Positions 31,524 through 43,895 of a stretch of 64,000 nt of DNA are shown in pieces (positions within the stretch are counted from its first letter, which is position 1; the number at the start of each line of letters is the position of its first letter). Position numbers and translations under genes: made by a program. The notes beneath the pieces are model-generated. The model saw only the letters and a list, made by a program, of their open reading frames with translations, ran no database searches and had not been told where the DNA came from. Source of the DNA: Gracilariopsis chorda (taxonomy: Eukaryota > Rhodophyta > Florideophyceae > Gracilariales > Gracilariaceae); assembly GCA_003194525.1 (NCBI GenBank), contig NBIV01000295.1, forward strand, positions 1-64,000. Reading direction: 5' to 3'.

Positions 31524-33039
31524 ATGAGAAGAATATATGGAATGTGTAGGAGAATAACCATTAGACAAGTGGAGTGGTGCAGTATACATGGGCCTGACCA
31601 TGGAGAGGTAGTCAGAATAATGTTGGACGAAATGTTCCACATTGCCAAAATTGGTGCCGATGGAGGAGATGCCACGGGACCTGCCAATTGCAAAGGTACT
31701 GTGATCTCAAGTTTACAAGCGAAGAACAAATTGGTCGCCAAGATATCCGATTTGGCCTACCCATCGATGCCGCTGATTAGGAGCTTCTGCGGACGTACCA
31801 AGAGATTGTCCATTATTATGTAAAACGTATGCCATTAAAGACCAGATAATGGATGCCTATCAGGACTTAGTCAGTTGCCACCAGAGTTCCAACATGTCCA
31901 AGATGGATTACGCAGACCAACATTGGACTAGATCCCGCAGGTGTGAGAATTTGTGTTCTAAAGTTCGGTTTAGGTGGCATCTTATTGCGGGTTACTCCCA
32001 GCGATACAGAATCATGTCCGAAACCACTATACTGCCCCCCGAACTTGACGCTGCTTCAATCAGTGACGTATGCCAACTGTTATGGAAAGACCTATAGGAC
32101 GTCCCATCGGTCTGGTGATGCAGATATTAGGGGTTGTGCCAGATTCCAAATTGGAGGAGCAAAGTACCACATCCTAGAGTCCCCATTGTAGTCGTACTCG
32201 ACCTTTGGACATTCAGAAAGCGCAGATATTCTTGCAATGAACTTCTTCTCAGTTCTGTCAGGAGCACCATCGGCCTCGTCGTCAGGGACGAAAACGCCAT
32301 CTCCCTCGGCGACGCCACGGTAATCTTCGGCTGCCCCCAAAAAACACGTCATACCGAAGTAATATGAGGGCTTTTGTATTTGCCTCTCAACTGCCTACCC
32401 ATATGTCTGCATATAATACATGCTTGACCACATCTGCAAAGAAAATGTGGCACGCTGTAAAGAAAACAATCAGATGCGCCGAACCCAGGGGGATTACCAT
32501 AGAAATGTTCCTCCGAAAACCCCTGAAACACCGGAGAGCCCCAAATATGTGACCTCCCTCTTTAAAACAGGGAAGCGACCTTAGATTAATATGTTCGAAG
32601 AGCCACGAGGTACCTTTCAGCTCCTGGACAGACAGTGCGACGTTTTGGCGCTAATGCCACAGGAAAACGACCACGGGGACGCATAGAGGCGTGTCGTTCC
32701 TTTCGAAGAATGGTGTTTGTGTCCTCAGGAAGGACTATTTTAATTTACTAGGAACCTTGGGACTGCACTTGCATACCACAGGGAAATTTCCGGCCGTGTA
32801 GGACAGCGCCATGAGCCCAAACTTTGTATATCCGAAAGGCTTACCATTGGTCTGGGAGAGGATGGTACAGGAAAAGAAATCGCCGACGGTAATAGACGCA
32901 TCCCGTTGCCCAATGTAAATTCGCGGAATACTTCCACTCTGTGTCCAATTGGGTCACCTGCAGGTTTGGAACTGGTTTCTTTTATGTCCAAACCTGGGAG
33001 CAGAAGGGATCATAGGGACAAGCTTCATTGATATATATG
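31524..33039 (+). other. Probable 5' part of gypsy remnant, unassigned
   Basis: Short frames in several phases precede the recognisable pol sequence in the same direction. None shows a clear protease or zinc-knuckle motif. By position this would be gag and protease of the element whose RT follows, but similarity is too decayed to say more. Confidence 0.3.
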
Positions 33040-34480
33040 CAAAAACATTCTATCTCTCCCAAAAGAGGGTCACTTTCCATCGACAACCATCGTCGCCAAT
33101 TTTTGCTCACGTCCATGACCCGAAGCAGCCCCAGCTAAAGCCAAACTCTCAACAAGGACCGCATGTAACAAAGTTAGACTGGCCAAGGAGACAGTCATAC
33201 CACTTATGACCCAGCTGGCCACTGCACAGGTATGTGAGTCCGCGTGCCTTGTTTTGCTGCAAATCCATCCCAAAATAGTAAACAAACACCTATACCTCAT
33301 GGAAAGTGGAGTCATGAACGTGGTACCCAATCGGCCATTTGCAGTTACCATGAGCAAAATCCAAGACAAGCCTACGAGGCTACCTAAGGACGCAGTGGTG
33401 GGAATATATATGCCCGCTCGTGTGGTCATTATGAAGATTGTCCCAGAAGAGTTGTCGCTCGGGGGCGACCCATTGGTCAATTGAGAAAACGGCGTCTACC
33501 TTCGCAAGGACTTCAGCTCTATAGGGAACAAGTCATTGACCTTTTCGAGGACTTCACGGCCACCTGGATTGGGAGATTGGGGTATATTAATGCCACAATG
33601 CATCGAATTGATCTTAAGGGCAGGCTACGCCTCAATATCAGCACCCGTACCGGATAGGTCTGAAAGAACGCAAGGTAGTCGCGGTTGTGAAAATGAAGTC
33701 CGCAGGGGTGATCAAAGTGCTCCATCCAACGAAGCCGAATGGGTGACCCCATTCGTCCTTGTGCCCAAGAAGGACGGGACCGTACAGTTCTGTATTAATT
33801 ACCACAAACTAAATGCGTTGACCAAGAAGGATACGTACTCTATCCCCCATATGGAGGACAGCCTAGATTCCATCGGCGACGGACAGATTTTCACCACCTT
33901 TCACGTCAATTGTGGCCATTGGCAAGTGCCCATTTACGACAAGTCTAGGTCGTTGACTACATTCACGACCCATGAGGGACTGTTCCGGTTTACGCGGATG
34001 CCATTTGGTCTCATGAACTCGCCAGCTACTTTCAACGGGCCATGGGTATCATTATGTGAAGGGTCATATGGACGTTCGAGCATCTATTTAGATGATGTAG
34101 TCATCATTTCCAGGTCCATTCGGAAACATTTCAAACATGTGACGTCAGTTCTTAGGTTAATCCAACAGGCGGGCGTCACGTTGAAACGGAAGAACAGTTT
34201 CTTCTTTCAGCCCTCCCTGTCATTGGCCATATGGTCCTGCCAGGAAAACTCCAATTGGCTAAGACGACGACTAAGAGCATACGCGAAGCGCAACCACCGA
34301 GGACTAGAATGGAATTGCGCTCCTTATTGGGACTGTGTAAAGTTTGCCGTAGGTTTGTCCCTGGGTTTGCAAAAATAGCAGCGCCTCTTAACGACATGCT
34401 GAAAAAAAGAACCCCATCGAAGTTTGATAACCCAACGGATGGCAGTATAATGCCTACCAAAAACTCAAAGAGCAATTGGT
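33040..34480 (+). pseudogene. Ty3/gypsy pol fragment (protease-RT linker, RT, start of RNase H)
   Basis: The linker is seen in 33160-33470 (PNRPFAVTMSKIQDKPTRLPKDAVVG). RT follows in 33536-34230: EAEWVTPFVLVPKKDGTVQF, INYHKLNALTKKDTYSIP, DGQIFTTFHVNCGHWQVP, GLFRFTRMPFGLMNSPATF and the catalytic box YLDDVVI. After a frame change come RTRMELRSLLGLCKVCRRFVPGF and APLNDMLKKRTPSKFDNP, the connection to RNase H. The gypsy similarity continues in a shifted frame (AYQKLKEQLVKDYP) to about 34480, where it stops and copia sequence begins. Several frameshifts make it inactive. Confidence 0.75.
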
Positions 34481-35762
34481 TAAAGACTATCCGACTGGGG
34501 CTGGCAAAAGCGGCTGCACAGGGTTTCGTAATGGAAACCCTGGATATAGGTAACGCTTACTTATACGGAGACCTGGAGGAGCCATTAATAATGGAACTGG
34601 CTATAAATGCGTCGGGCTCGTCATATCAACACGGAAAGGTCTGCCTAGTACTGAAGTCGATGTATGGTGCGAAACAAGCCGGACACATCTGGGCATCACT
34701 ATGTCAGTCAGAGCTGCTAAAGCAAAAAATTAGGCAGTCGCGAACTGATAGCCAACTGTAAATCTACAATTCGAGTATTGGGTTTACTATATTCGTAGTT
34801 GTATTCGACGACTCACTAATATTAAGATTATTGTAGGACTCAAGATCTCTCGTGGAAGAATTTAAGAAAGAGATGAAGAAACTTTTTCAAGTGAAGTTTT
34901 TTGGTGAAGCAAAGTCTTTCATTGGGTTTGAAATCGACAGACACAGCAAGGACGTTCGGGCATCACAAGAAAGAATCACCGTGAAGACGTTAGATAAGTA
35001 CGGATTATTGACATCGAATGCTGCGCAAACTCCGTTGCCTACCCCTTGCGATCTGACGGATGTAAAGGAAGATGAAGAAGGTCTGTCCACTTTGCTCCAC
35101 GTCCGATACTGGAAACTGGTAGGACATTTCATGTATTTGGCTGTCACGTCAGGGCCCAAAATCATGTTCGCAGCTTCAATGCTAGAAAGGCAAGTGCATG
35201 CCGCTAAGAGACATGATGGACTTGCGAAAAGGTTAAGGTACCTGAAAGGCACGAAGGAATATTGCCTTTACTTATCATCAAGTGCCAACGCGCCAAAAAG
35301 AGCATCTTGGGATGCACACTGGGCTGGTTGCAAAGACACCAGAACGTCTACAACTGGTTTAATGTAAATTTAAACGAAGGAACCATTCTTTGGAATATAA
35401 GGATGCAGAGGATAATTGCAGTATCGTCTGGAGAGGCTGAATATGTCGCACTGCCATACTGCGGAAAATCCATGACATGGCTAAGGAGATTGTTTTGGCA
35501 AATGCTGAAAGAAACTATCGTTGAAGATGAACCGGAAAACATGTATCTCATACCAGTATTCAGTGAAAGATACACCGCGTTGTCAATCGTCCAAAATGCC
35601 CTGACGTTTGAGGGCAACAAAAATATTGCTCTGAAGTTCCACCATGCTAAAGGATTGGTGACAAATGACATTGCTTGCATGGAATACGTGCCAGCTGAAA
35701 TACAGCCTGCGGACGTGTTTAATAAGTCATTTAGACAAGATTATCTGCAAACATTGAATTAG
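34481..35762 (+). pseudogene. Ty1/copia RT-RNase H fragment
   Basis: From about 34481 the translation is copia-type: LGLAKAAAQGFVMETLDIGN, AYLYGDLEEPLIMEL, KSMYGAKQAGHIW, the catalytic region VVFDDSLI (a Tyr-Val-Asp-Asp variant), FFGEAKSFIGFEI, YWKLVGHFMYLAVTSGPKIM, RYLKGTKEYCLYL, then RNase H with IIAVSSGEAEYVALPYC and KFHHAKGLVTNDIACMEYVP and a terminal stop at 35760. It lacks gag, protease, integrase and the first part of RT. Three frames are used, so it is broken. No LTR was recognised after the stop. Confidence 0.8.
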
Positions 35763-38225
35763 ATGTGTGGATGTGTGCAGTACATCATGACTTCAACTTT
35801 CCTTTGGTAAATTTTCTAACACTTGTGTTTTTCTATTTATGACTTTGTTTTTTTCTTTTTAGTTTTTGTAACAGAAATAATAACCCGTTGTTACGCTATA
35901 CGGATCTGGGTAGTATGGAGATTGCTTTACCTTTTATTTTCGGTGCAGAGTTTTCCTGCAAAGTTTTGCTGCGCAAAAACGTTTTTATGGGTGCCACCCT
36001 TAGTCAATTTGTCGAGATAAATACTAGGAGTACGCAATCATGATGCTTTGTTCATAATTGCGGGGGACGGTTTGAATGGCTGTGCCTGCCATTCAGTGAA
36101 ACGTGTAGGTGTGCCCGCTTCACTGAAACTGACAGTCAGATTATCAATAAAGCACCACCAGCGGCTCGGACTGACTTTGTGTGTCGGTCAAGCCGCGAGC
36201 CACCACCCCCGTGTTTTCAAGGCACACCCTCGGGCCCCCGAATTCGTCTCCAATTTTTATTGCTTAATCCAGTCCTTCGGTACGGATGCCCTCAAAAGAT
36301 GGCCACAATCTCGAACCAATCGAGGATTACCCTCACTTGAAATTCTTACAGTACCACCTCTCTAGGCGGGCTTCGATACAAGACACACTGGGTTCTGCAC
36401 TAGTGAGCTAATGCCGCACACCAGTGTGCAACTACGGTTCAGCGCGGAAACCATACCACTCACTGTGGAACACCCGACCTATAGCGGAGAAGGAGGAGAA
36501 GATGAAATAGAAGAAGAAGAATTAACTATTAATCATATGAGTTTTGGTGTTCACCGTTTTGGTCATCCACGCTTCTGGTATCCCGATATCTTCGGTTTAT
36601 TGCATTTGTAAGATTGTTGCGCACTCGTACGACCGTTCTACGGCATGCTCTGAGTCCGTTTGGTAACAGCTGGTCGTCTTTGACGACGACAGTTGAAGCT
36701 TTGCAGTACCTATTTCGCTTTGGGTATGACTTTTGCCAAATTTGCCGGACGGCCCTTCTGTTTGTTCTTGCGGTACCGGAACAGTTCCCTGGATGCTACT
36801 GAACAACTCCATGAGGTTGGTTTCATCCTAGGAAGATCTACGTCTAAGGCCTGAGACCATCTCGGTTGGTCAATTAACTTCGACCTGTTTCAGATCCAAA
36901 CTGAAACGATCGGATTTAACTCTCCTCCTGTGGTACGAATTTCGACCTTTCGGTGTCAATTGGAGGACTGGGAGGAAGGAATGGCGGAAACAAAGAGGAC
37001 TGGCTGGTGGGCTTTGCCAAGGTGGACGTCGAGGGTCATGATTGAGCAGCAGAGCCATATTTGACGCTTCCCTCTATAAATAAAGCAAAGCCACCGCAAC
37101 AGCCGCCGTTGCCTCGCGCAGAGCTCGCAAAAAGCATTGTAGGCAAGCAGTCTTTTTTACTGGCTATAAAGGATGGCAACATGGGTTTTCATTGCAATAG
37201 TGGGCTTCTTTGTCAACATTCTTCGTTGCGAGAGCGATATATTGAGTACTCACCCCTATTCCCGTACTTTGTCGCAATCTTCTGAAACTAACATCCTGAA
37301 ATCGCCATTCTTGACATCACGGATAATCAATCGTTGACTTCGAAGCATCGCTGTTCCTTTCAGTAGTTTCAGAGTACTTCTCCGAGTACTTGCAGATCTC
37401 CTTCTTGTAATCATACCAACGAACGTGGTACTTGGTGTCGTCGCGCCATTTCCTTTTAAAAAATCTGCAAATGGTAACTCTGATGAGATTGTAGTAGCTT
37501 CACGGCTTCTTTGCTGCGATGAACTTTGAGATAGAGAGGAAATCAACACTTTGTATCTCCCCGCCCTGTTCTATTTTGGGGCAGCTTTGATTCCCGTTAA
37601 CGACTTGTTAAATCCGAATTCGTTGCGAATCAATTCAGAAGGATTTACACTGGGAGGATCTGAGAGATCATAGTTTCACAAACATGGAGCGAATCAGAGT
37701 GGCTACAAAAGCTCGTCATGTTGCCTGAAAGTATGGAAACTGTGACCCCAAGCATATACTCGCCACACATCCACAAGTGCTGTGTGGTGCAATGGGAAGC
37801 AAGATTAGAGTAAGGAAACAAGCACTCCTTCTCTCTTTGCGTATAAATGATCATATACTAACTCTAATGTTGTTAATTCTTCTATTCTCAAAGCACACAT
37901 GGATTCAGAAGTAGAGCTTATTGTCATCCTTGCCGTCACAATAACCAACATTCCCTTTGTACTACACGAACCTTGCCCGTTGTACAACAAGTCGTGCCAA
38001 ATATTAAAGTACACCATACATGGCATACAACACCCCCCTTGTCATGAAACGTCATGGCAATCTCTTCCGAAAAACGATGATGAATTTCAGTTCATTGTGG
38101 CGCTATCGGTGCCTCGCTTCTTATTCTTTGGTGAGCTTTTTCCATGTTTTGACAAACAAAGATGAGAAGTGCACAAGGGTTTTCCTTTGCATCATACTAC
38201 TTCTTGCCGTTTTCAAAAGCCTCTC
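35763..38225. other. No recognisable gene
   Basis: About 2.5 kb with short open frames only. If the copia fragment kept its 3' LTR it would begin here, but I found no second copy to define it. Confidence 0.35.
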
Positions 38226-38291
38226 CTAAGTTCAGAGGATTTTTTTGGGCTTGAAATCTCGTACATACGAACGAAAGATGTGATTGACTAA

Positions 38292-39065
38292 GTGTGCGGA
38301 GCTTTTGGAATCACGCCGAGTGCACTATCAGAATGGTTAGATTATTCGTTGGAGATTCTGTGGGATGTGATGAGAGACCCAAGCTACGAGGCGTTTCGAA
38401 TTGTATGGCCAACTGTCACCAAAATGGAAGAATCAATACAGCTGTTGCAGAAGTATCGACAGTATGGGTATGCACTGCGGGGAGTGTTCAGTGTGACAGA
38501 CGTAGCGCACTTCAAATGTGTTAGTTTCGAAGATATGGTTGCACAGATTGCGTATTTTTCAAGCTTTCACGCAGCAGATGAGGTAACGAACCTTCTTGTG
38601 GGGATCTTCAAGGGCGAGATAATTCACGCTGCGTTAAACGTTCCAGGACGTTGGAGGGATAGTAAACTCGCCTATGTTTCAGGGCTGTATTGGCCCTCTC
38701 TAAAAGACGATACGATCACACTTCCAGTTTATGCTATTCTGGGTGATAGCCCCTTTGTTAACCATACAAGGGTGACAAATGGGAGGGTTTTGCGAGCACG
38801 AAAGTTCAATGAGATGAAGACAATTCCAAAGTCGGACGAGTGCGCTGCAATCGAGTTATTGCTCCAAAGGTTACATCCGAGCAAGCGGCAGAGTGCAGAG
38901 TGGGGAGTTCGGGGGTTGCCTGCACCGTTTCGGCGCCTGATTACAACACTTCCATCCAACTCACTTAAACGAGGCAGGCTGCTCAGCCTGGCCTGTCACC
39001 TTTCTATTTATCGCACAAGAAAGGTTGCATACAATCAAATAAGGACTGTGCACGGCTCTTTCTGA
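38292..39065 (+). pseudogene. PIF/Harbinger-type transposase, N-terminally broken
   Basis: A 257-codon frame begins after an in-frame TAA at 38289; coding similarity continues upstream of that stop, so the N-terminus has been cut off. It is clearly related to the transposase at 50890-52080 (shared WLDYSLEIL, VTKMEESIQLL, GVFSVTD, EIIHAALNVPGRWRDSKLA, GLYWP, GDSPFVN, RQSAEWGVRGL). These match the DDE_4 nuclease of PIF/Harbinger elements, with Asp in GDSPF and Glu in AEWG. It is convergent with the SANT-like fragment at 40356, the same arrangement as in the second element. Upstream open sequence to about 38226 probably belongs to it. Confidence 0.75.
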
Positions 39066-39485
39066 TACAATACAACGTAAAAGACCGGCAAACTGATACT
39101 GTAAATATCCACCGCGCTGTTAATGATAACCCATACTCTCCCCTTCATGAATATTGGCTTGCGGCCATGGTATGGGTGCGTGCAGTGGAAAATGAAACCA
39201 TTGTGGCGGGTCGAAGCCTAATTCAAGCTGGTTTAGGCGGAGCGTACGGTAGAATAAGCAGGAAGAGAAGCAGAGAAGGTTGGCAGTTGGGTAATGTGGC
39301 CACAATGGAGGCGGTGGAGGGCTGCAGACGCGAAGAGGAAGTCCAGTTGGGGGTGTCTGCCATATCCAAAGTCATATTTATGAGCTGAGTATCATAACAA
39401 CTGCCCTTGCAGCGCTTACTATGTTGGGGAAAACGAAGGAACATCAATAATCTCTCATCTTTCTGAAGCCTCTCTCTTTGATGAT

Positions 39486-40111
39486 TCACCCCTTCCAAAA
39501 CCGAATTGCGCAACAGACAGACACGAATGCAAGGTGATCGGGCAAGAGCTGCAAGCCAGCCCTTGAAACAACTCTAATGGGGTCCAACAAGACGTATATA
39601 TGCTTGGAGTGGGCGTGCTGCACGAGTTGCAAATCATGCCGAACTCCAGAAAACTTGGACTGTGCGGGATAGGCGAACAACGACGGCGAAGTAGTAAAGG
39701 TATTATACTTGAAGAGATATGAAGGATGCTGCGAAAGCGTCAAGCGGGATTGCAGGGGAATTAGCACAGTTCTGCAAGGAGCCATTCTGGTTGACTCTGT
39801 GAGTGCCAGCATGGAGTTGTGGTTGTCGGGGGTGAGAAATAGCGTGGAATGGGGGTTGAAAGGAAATGTTTGCGCGACGACTTGAATAACCAAGGAGGCG
39901 TTTGCAGTGAAGATAATCTCGTGTTCTTGCGCATTGAAGAAGCGCAACACGGTTGTCTTGGCAGTATGAAAGGCGGTGGTGGCAGCTGAGGACAGCAGTG
40001 AGGCCGAATGCGGGTTTGCGTACACGTTGGAGGAAATATTTGATATGTGCTGCTCAAGGGGCGTCGTCCTGACCATCAGAAGCGTCGCATTTTCGCCAGT
40101 GAGCAGTTCAT
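39486..40111 (-). pseudogene. Aminotransferase class V / MoCo-sulfurase-like fragment
   Basis: From ATG 40111, about 208 codons resemble the N-terminal part of PLP-dependent NifS-like enzymes of the molybdenum-cofactor sulfurase group: VYANPHSASLLSSAATTAF, VLRFFNAQEHEIIFTANAS, AQTFPFNPHSTLFLTPDNHN, SMLALTESTR, FAYPAQSKFSG and YVLLD. The remaining two thirds of such a protein, including the PLP lysine, are absent. After PDHLAFVS the frame degenerates and stops. It lies on the opposite strand between a Harbinger transposase and its SANT-like partner, so it may be a host gene fragment caught in the element. Class assignment is by motif only. Confidence 0.55.
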
Positions 40112-40355
40112 ACAAAGGTTGTTACATGTTTTGTTAAATTCTTCTTATTGCAGCCTCAGCAGCATCGGTTAAATTGTCTTCTGTGACCAAAGACTTTCGA
40201 CTCTTCACAGTGCTCTCGCCAAGAATGCGCGTGGAATATGATATTTCCTGAAGGGTTTCGTCCATTTCAATGCGCTGTCATTTTTGAAAAGACTCTTAGC
40301 ATATAGGTTGAATCGAATTTGGGTCGTTGGTACCTCTGTCGTTGAAAGTCTCTGC

Positions 40356-40700
40356 CTAAACTTCTAATTCACGTTCGGTACTCTGATTTATTTTCTTCTG
40401 CAGGTTGCTATTGTAAATCGTAGCATGCATCTTCTCAAGAATTGCATTTTGAATTCGTTTGGATCTACGCACTAATAAAGGACATGCTAGATCGCCACTA
40501 CGTTTTGGTGTGTAAATTAACTTATCATACTTCTTCCTCACACTTAAAACAGTACTACAAGGTTTTTCATTCCACTTGGCGTATTCATCATATGCTACTT
40601 TCACATTGGTGTATCCGTTCTGACCAATTGGTTCCAAGTTTTCTAAAATATCCAGCAGTTTTGGTTCCTGTTCAACGCTTTAGTTCTGTGCTTTATATTC
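40356..40700 (-). pseudogene. SANT/Myb-like partner protein of Harbinger element, fragment
   Basis: The translation EPKLLDILENLEPIGQNGYT, then VAYDEYAKWNEKP, VRKKYDKLIYTPKRSGDLAC and RRSKRIQNAI parallels the intact protein at 49905-50753 (LLDIVEKVEPIGANIW, KNKFDKLCNAKKPTGDPSCP, RRAKHIARDI). Harbinger elements usually carry a DNA-binding protein of the Myb/SANT type in addition to the transposase. There is no good start codon and the N-terminal part is broken by stops, so it is a remnant. Confidence 0.6.
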
Positions 40701-41372
40701 TATTCGAACACCTGACTCTTCTGCGTCGTTACAAGAATCTTTGTCTTGGCCTGTGTGGTTGGAATCGGGGGAGTGACGTTTTCGAGATGGTGCAGATGCC
40801 ACGAGATTTGCAATTGCAATAGGAGAGCGTTGCATATTTTACTTAATGCGAATGTATTGTTCAAAAGACCTCGGTGTTATGTAGAATTTCATTCTCGAAA
40901 AACCGAAGCAGTTGAGTATCAAAGCAGAAAGGTGGCCGAAACGTTGCAGCTGTTCGTGTCATGAATACAGACAAGTGCGCATGAAAAGAAACCTTGCACC
41001 TATGTATGTGTAACTTTTAAGCTGTGTACTAAAAGCATGCCTACCGTGTGAGTAAATATGTCAATTCGTTCGATTTGGCGACGAAATGTTCATATTCGCA
41101 AGTGTACTCTGTCGGTTATCGCCAAAATTAGGAGTCATATCGCTATGTCCATATGTTGATGGCACTTGATATGGCGACACACATAGCGACTTGACCATCG
41201 AAAGCCAAACATTCGGACCAAGCGCTCCCTTCCACTTGGCATTTCGTCATCGAAATCAAGCCAAAACCCACAAACCCCATTTGCACCAACCCAACTTTCC
41301 CATGCCACTATCCCAGCCGCAAAGCCGTTGGCAGCCTCCCGTAACGGTCTTGAAGCACCGCGAAACTGCCGC

Positions 41373-41550
41373 CATGTCAAAAAAGGGCACCAACTTCAGC
41401 CCTGAGGAATATCTAGCTTTTTAAAGCGCCTGGCTTGCGAGCTCTTGCAACTCTATTACCCAGAATGCCGATATGTTCTGGGCAGGCGTTGGAGGGCAGT
41501 TCTGTTGCCATTCTGAAGTCAGCACGCTTGAAGTCTTTGTATCACATTGA
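41373..41550 (+). pseudogene. SANT/NAM-like DNA-binding domain remnant
   Basis: From ATG 41373 the frame reads MSKKGTNFSPEEYLAF, a TAA stop at 41422, then SAWLASSCNSITQNADMFWA. The pattern 'NF..EE...L..AWL..S.......FW' is that of Myb/SANT-type domains found in transposon partner proteins and plant trihelix/NAM-like proteins. It stays in one frame across the stop and ends soon after. Presumably a third, unrelated transposon remnant. Confidence 0.4.
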
Positions 41551-42847
41551 CTTGCAATTGCCGAGGTGCAAACGAGAAGAGCTGGTAAAGATTCTTCCTC
41601 TCTGTCCTTTACTTTGCAGAGAGCTATCACGTCCAAGGTGGAAGACGAGGGGGAGGGAGTGTCGTGCATGGTGCGTAACGCTTGGGGGGACGGGATCGGG
41701 TGTTTGGCGGTTGTTACGAGAGATTTGAGTAGCAGGGTCCTTCCCACGCCAATATCCAATGTACGGCTTACACGTTGCGCAGAGTCAATATTTAGCCTTT
41801 AAACAGTAAACCTGCACGCCTTTTCATTCCGAGCATTTTTGTGGGCGCCATAAAGAGACGGTGACACAGGTGGCCAAAATAAATGACAAACTAGCCTAAA
41901 AAGGGTGTTCCTCGTAGCTTGAAGCCCCAACAAAATGAAACGACACGAACAAAAGATCAAACAAAAAACCAATGCAGGGACCAAAAGGACTCAACCTGCA
42001 ACAATAACAAAAAAATACAAAAGGAGGGCACAAGGCTCAATCCAAATACAAACTTCTTCATAATTTCTAAAACGGTGCACAACCAAAGAGTTATTTCAAG
42101 GGTTACTAGAAGTCAGACTCCCGACTTCCGGTAAGACACTCCGGATGTGAAGTGATTTCTGCAGCCTAATCACTTATGCAATAACCAGAAGCAAGTGCGT
42201 ACAATCCTTACTGTGCTTCCAAAGGAGATCTATTAACAGCAAGATATGCTTTCACTCTATACCCAATCTGGCCCTTTGTGGGAGAGGTTGAAAGGCAAGT
42301 CGCCTGCGGACAGCTTTCCGTCAAGCACTTCCGTCCGGAAACCACCAGGTCTTTTGACGGTCACCGTTATCCGATCAAAGCTCCGGTGGGGGCTCACAGA
42401 CGACAGAAGCGCCTTTGGTACACCCTATCCGTCTCCCGTCCACTTCAAGAGCGCTTCAACCGGTCTCTGCGATGGTAATGACCCACTCCAAGTATACGAA
42501 AAGTGGCAAGCGCCTCACTAAGTGCGGTTGAGAGTTGATGGTTGATAATAAAAGTTGAGATAGTTGTGGGGGTGAGGACTTTTAGATTTCGTTCTTGAGA
42601 TGAGTCCAGACCGAAGTCCGAGACTTAACTCGCCCTTTTATAGAGTCAAAAAGCATGCAAAACAACACATAAACGCATTACTACTTTCTACATACTCATG
42701 TGTGCGTCTAGGTTACTCCATTGGCTTCCAGAAGCCTCTGGAGCTGCACACTGACCAATAATAATCTAGCAACTGGCGCCTGCATCACCGAAATACAGTG
42801 ATAATGCTGGGCCAGCGAAGCTTACAATGCTCCGGACACTGCTGGAG

Positions 42848-43680
42848 GGCTTTTGCTGAATCTACATAATGTACAAAATGTAGATTTTCCACCAATCAGT
42901 GCACAGAGTTCAGCCTCAGCTGTAAGCAGAGGTCCACCTCCACAACTCAGCAGAACATATTTTATTCACACCAACCAGAACGCAGAGTTCAGCCTGAAAC
43001 GGCGCCTATGTAGCTATGTACCCACTCACCTTGTGCCAAGTCATTCTGCTGCGGCTTGTGCGACGCACGTGCGGCAGCCGCTCAACTTTGAATTCCAAAG
43101 CGCAAAAAGCGCGATCTGGCGCAAGCTCTTCAGTGCACAATCACGGCAAAAAGCGCACGCTGGCGCAAGCTCTTCAGTGCACAATCACTGCAAAAAGCGC
43201 ACGCTGGCGCAAGCTCTTTAGTGCGAAATCATGGAAACCCATCGCGCTCCCCCATCACAGTGCTTATCACCCTACTCACTGGCCGCCTTCGCGAGCGTGC
43301 GCTGATGCACGCTCTTAATTGCACAATCACGGCAGCCCATCGCTCTCCCCCCTCACAGTGCTCATCACCCTACTCACCGGCCGCCTTTGCGAGCGCGCGC
43401 TGATGCACGCTCTTCATTGCAAAATGACGGCACCCCATCGCTCGCTCTCCGCCCATCGCAGTGCTCATCACCCTACTCACCGGCCGTCTCTTCCCGTAAT
43501 TTTCTTCGGGTTTCTTTCCCTTCAAGTGAATTGCCCATCAGCCTGCTGATTTGCCCTCGCCTCCGATCGCTTTTCTTTTTTTTTGAAGTGCACGTACGTT
43601 CTCGTGTTAGGGATTTGTCGTTTTAGGGGACTTGGTCTTGACACTCCACTTCTGTACCTGTTGTGGAATTTTTCATTTTG
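42848..43680 (+). repeat. Left terminal inverted repeat of the MULE
   Basis: About 830 bp, matched in reverse complement by 48900-49589. It contains a 44-bp tandem array (about 43119-43250, three units starting GCGCAAGCTCTTCAGTGCAC) and a second array of roughly 90-bp units at 43236-43500. The right repeat carries fewer units, which accounts for most of the length difference. Confidence 0.85.
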
Positions 43681-43895
43681 GATCTCTCCGTTGTATGGAA
43701 GCCTTTTGGAACCATCGGATTGATTTGAAGTGAATGTTTATTAGAACGTTGCGTGCGTCGTTGTTTCCTTGGACTGTCTGAGACTACTTGTTTGGCGTGA
43801 TCTTAGTATGGTACGGGTATGCTAAGACTTCTGTATGAAACTGGTTTATCGTGTTCAAGGCCTCTATTTGCACGGTGTCAAGCGATATTATATCT

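Noticed and set aside
36060..36200. Possible hammerhead-type ribozyme around short stems
   Set aside because: The conserved core CTGATGAG...GAAA is not present in a foldable arrangement.
43119..43500. CRISPR-like repeat array
   Set aside because: Units are contiguous without unique spacers, lie in an inverted repeat of a MULE, and the setting is eukaryotic.
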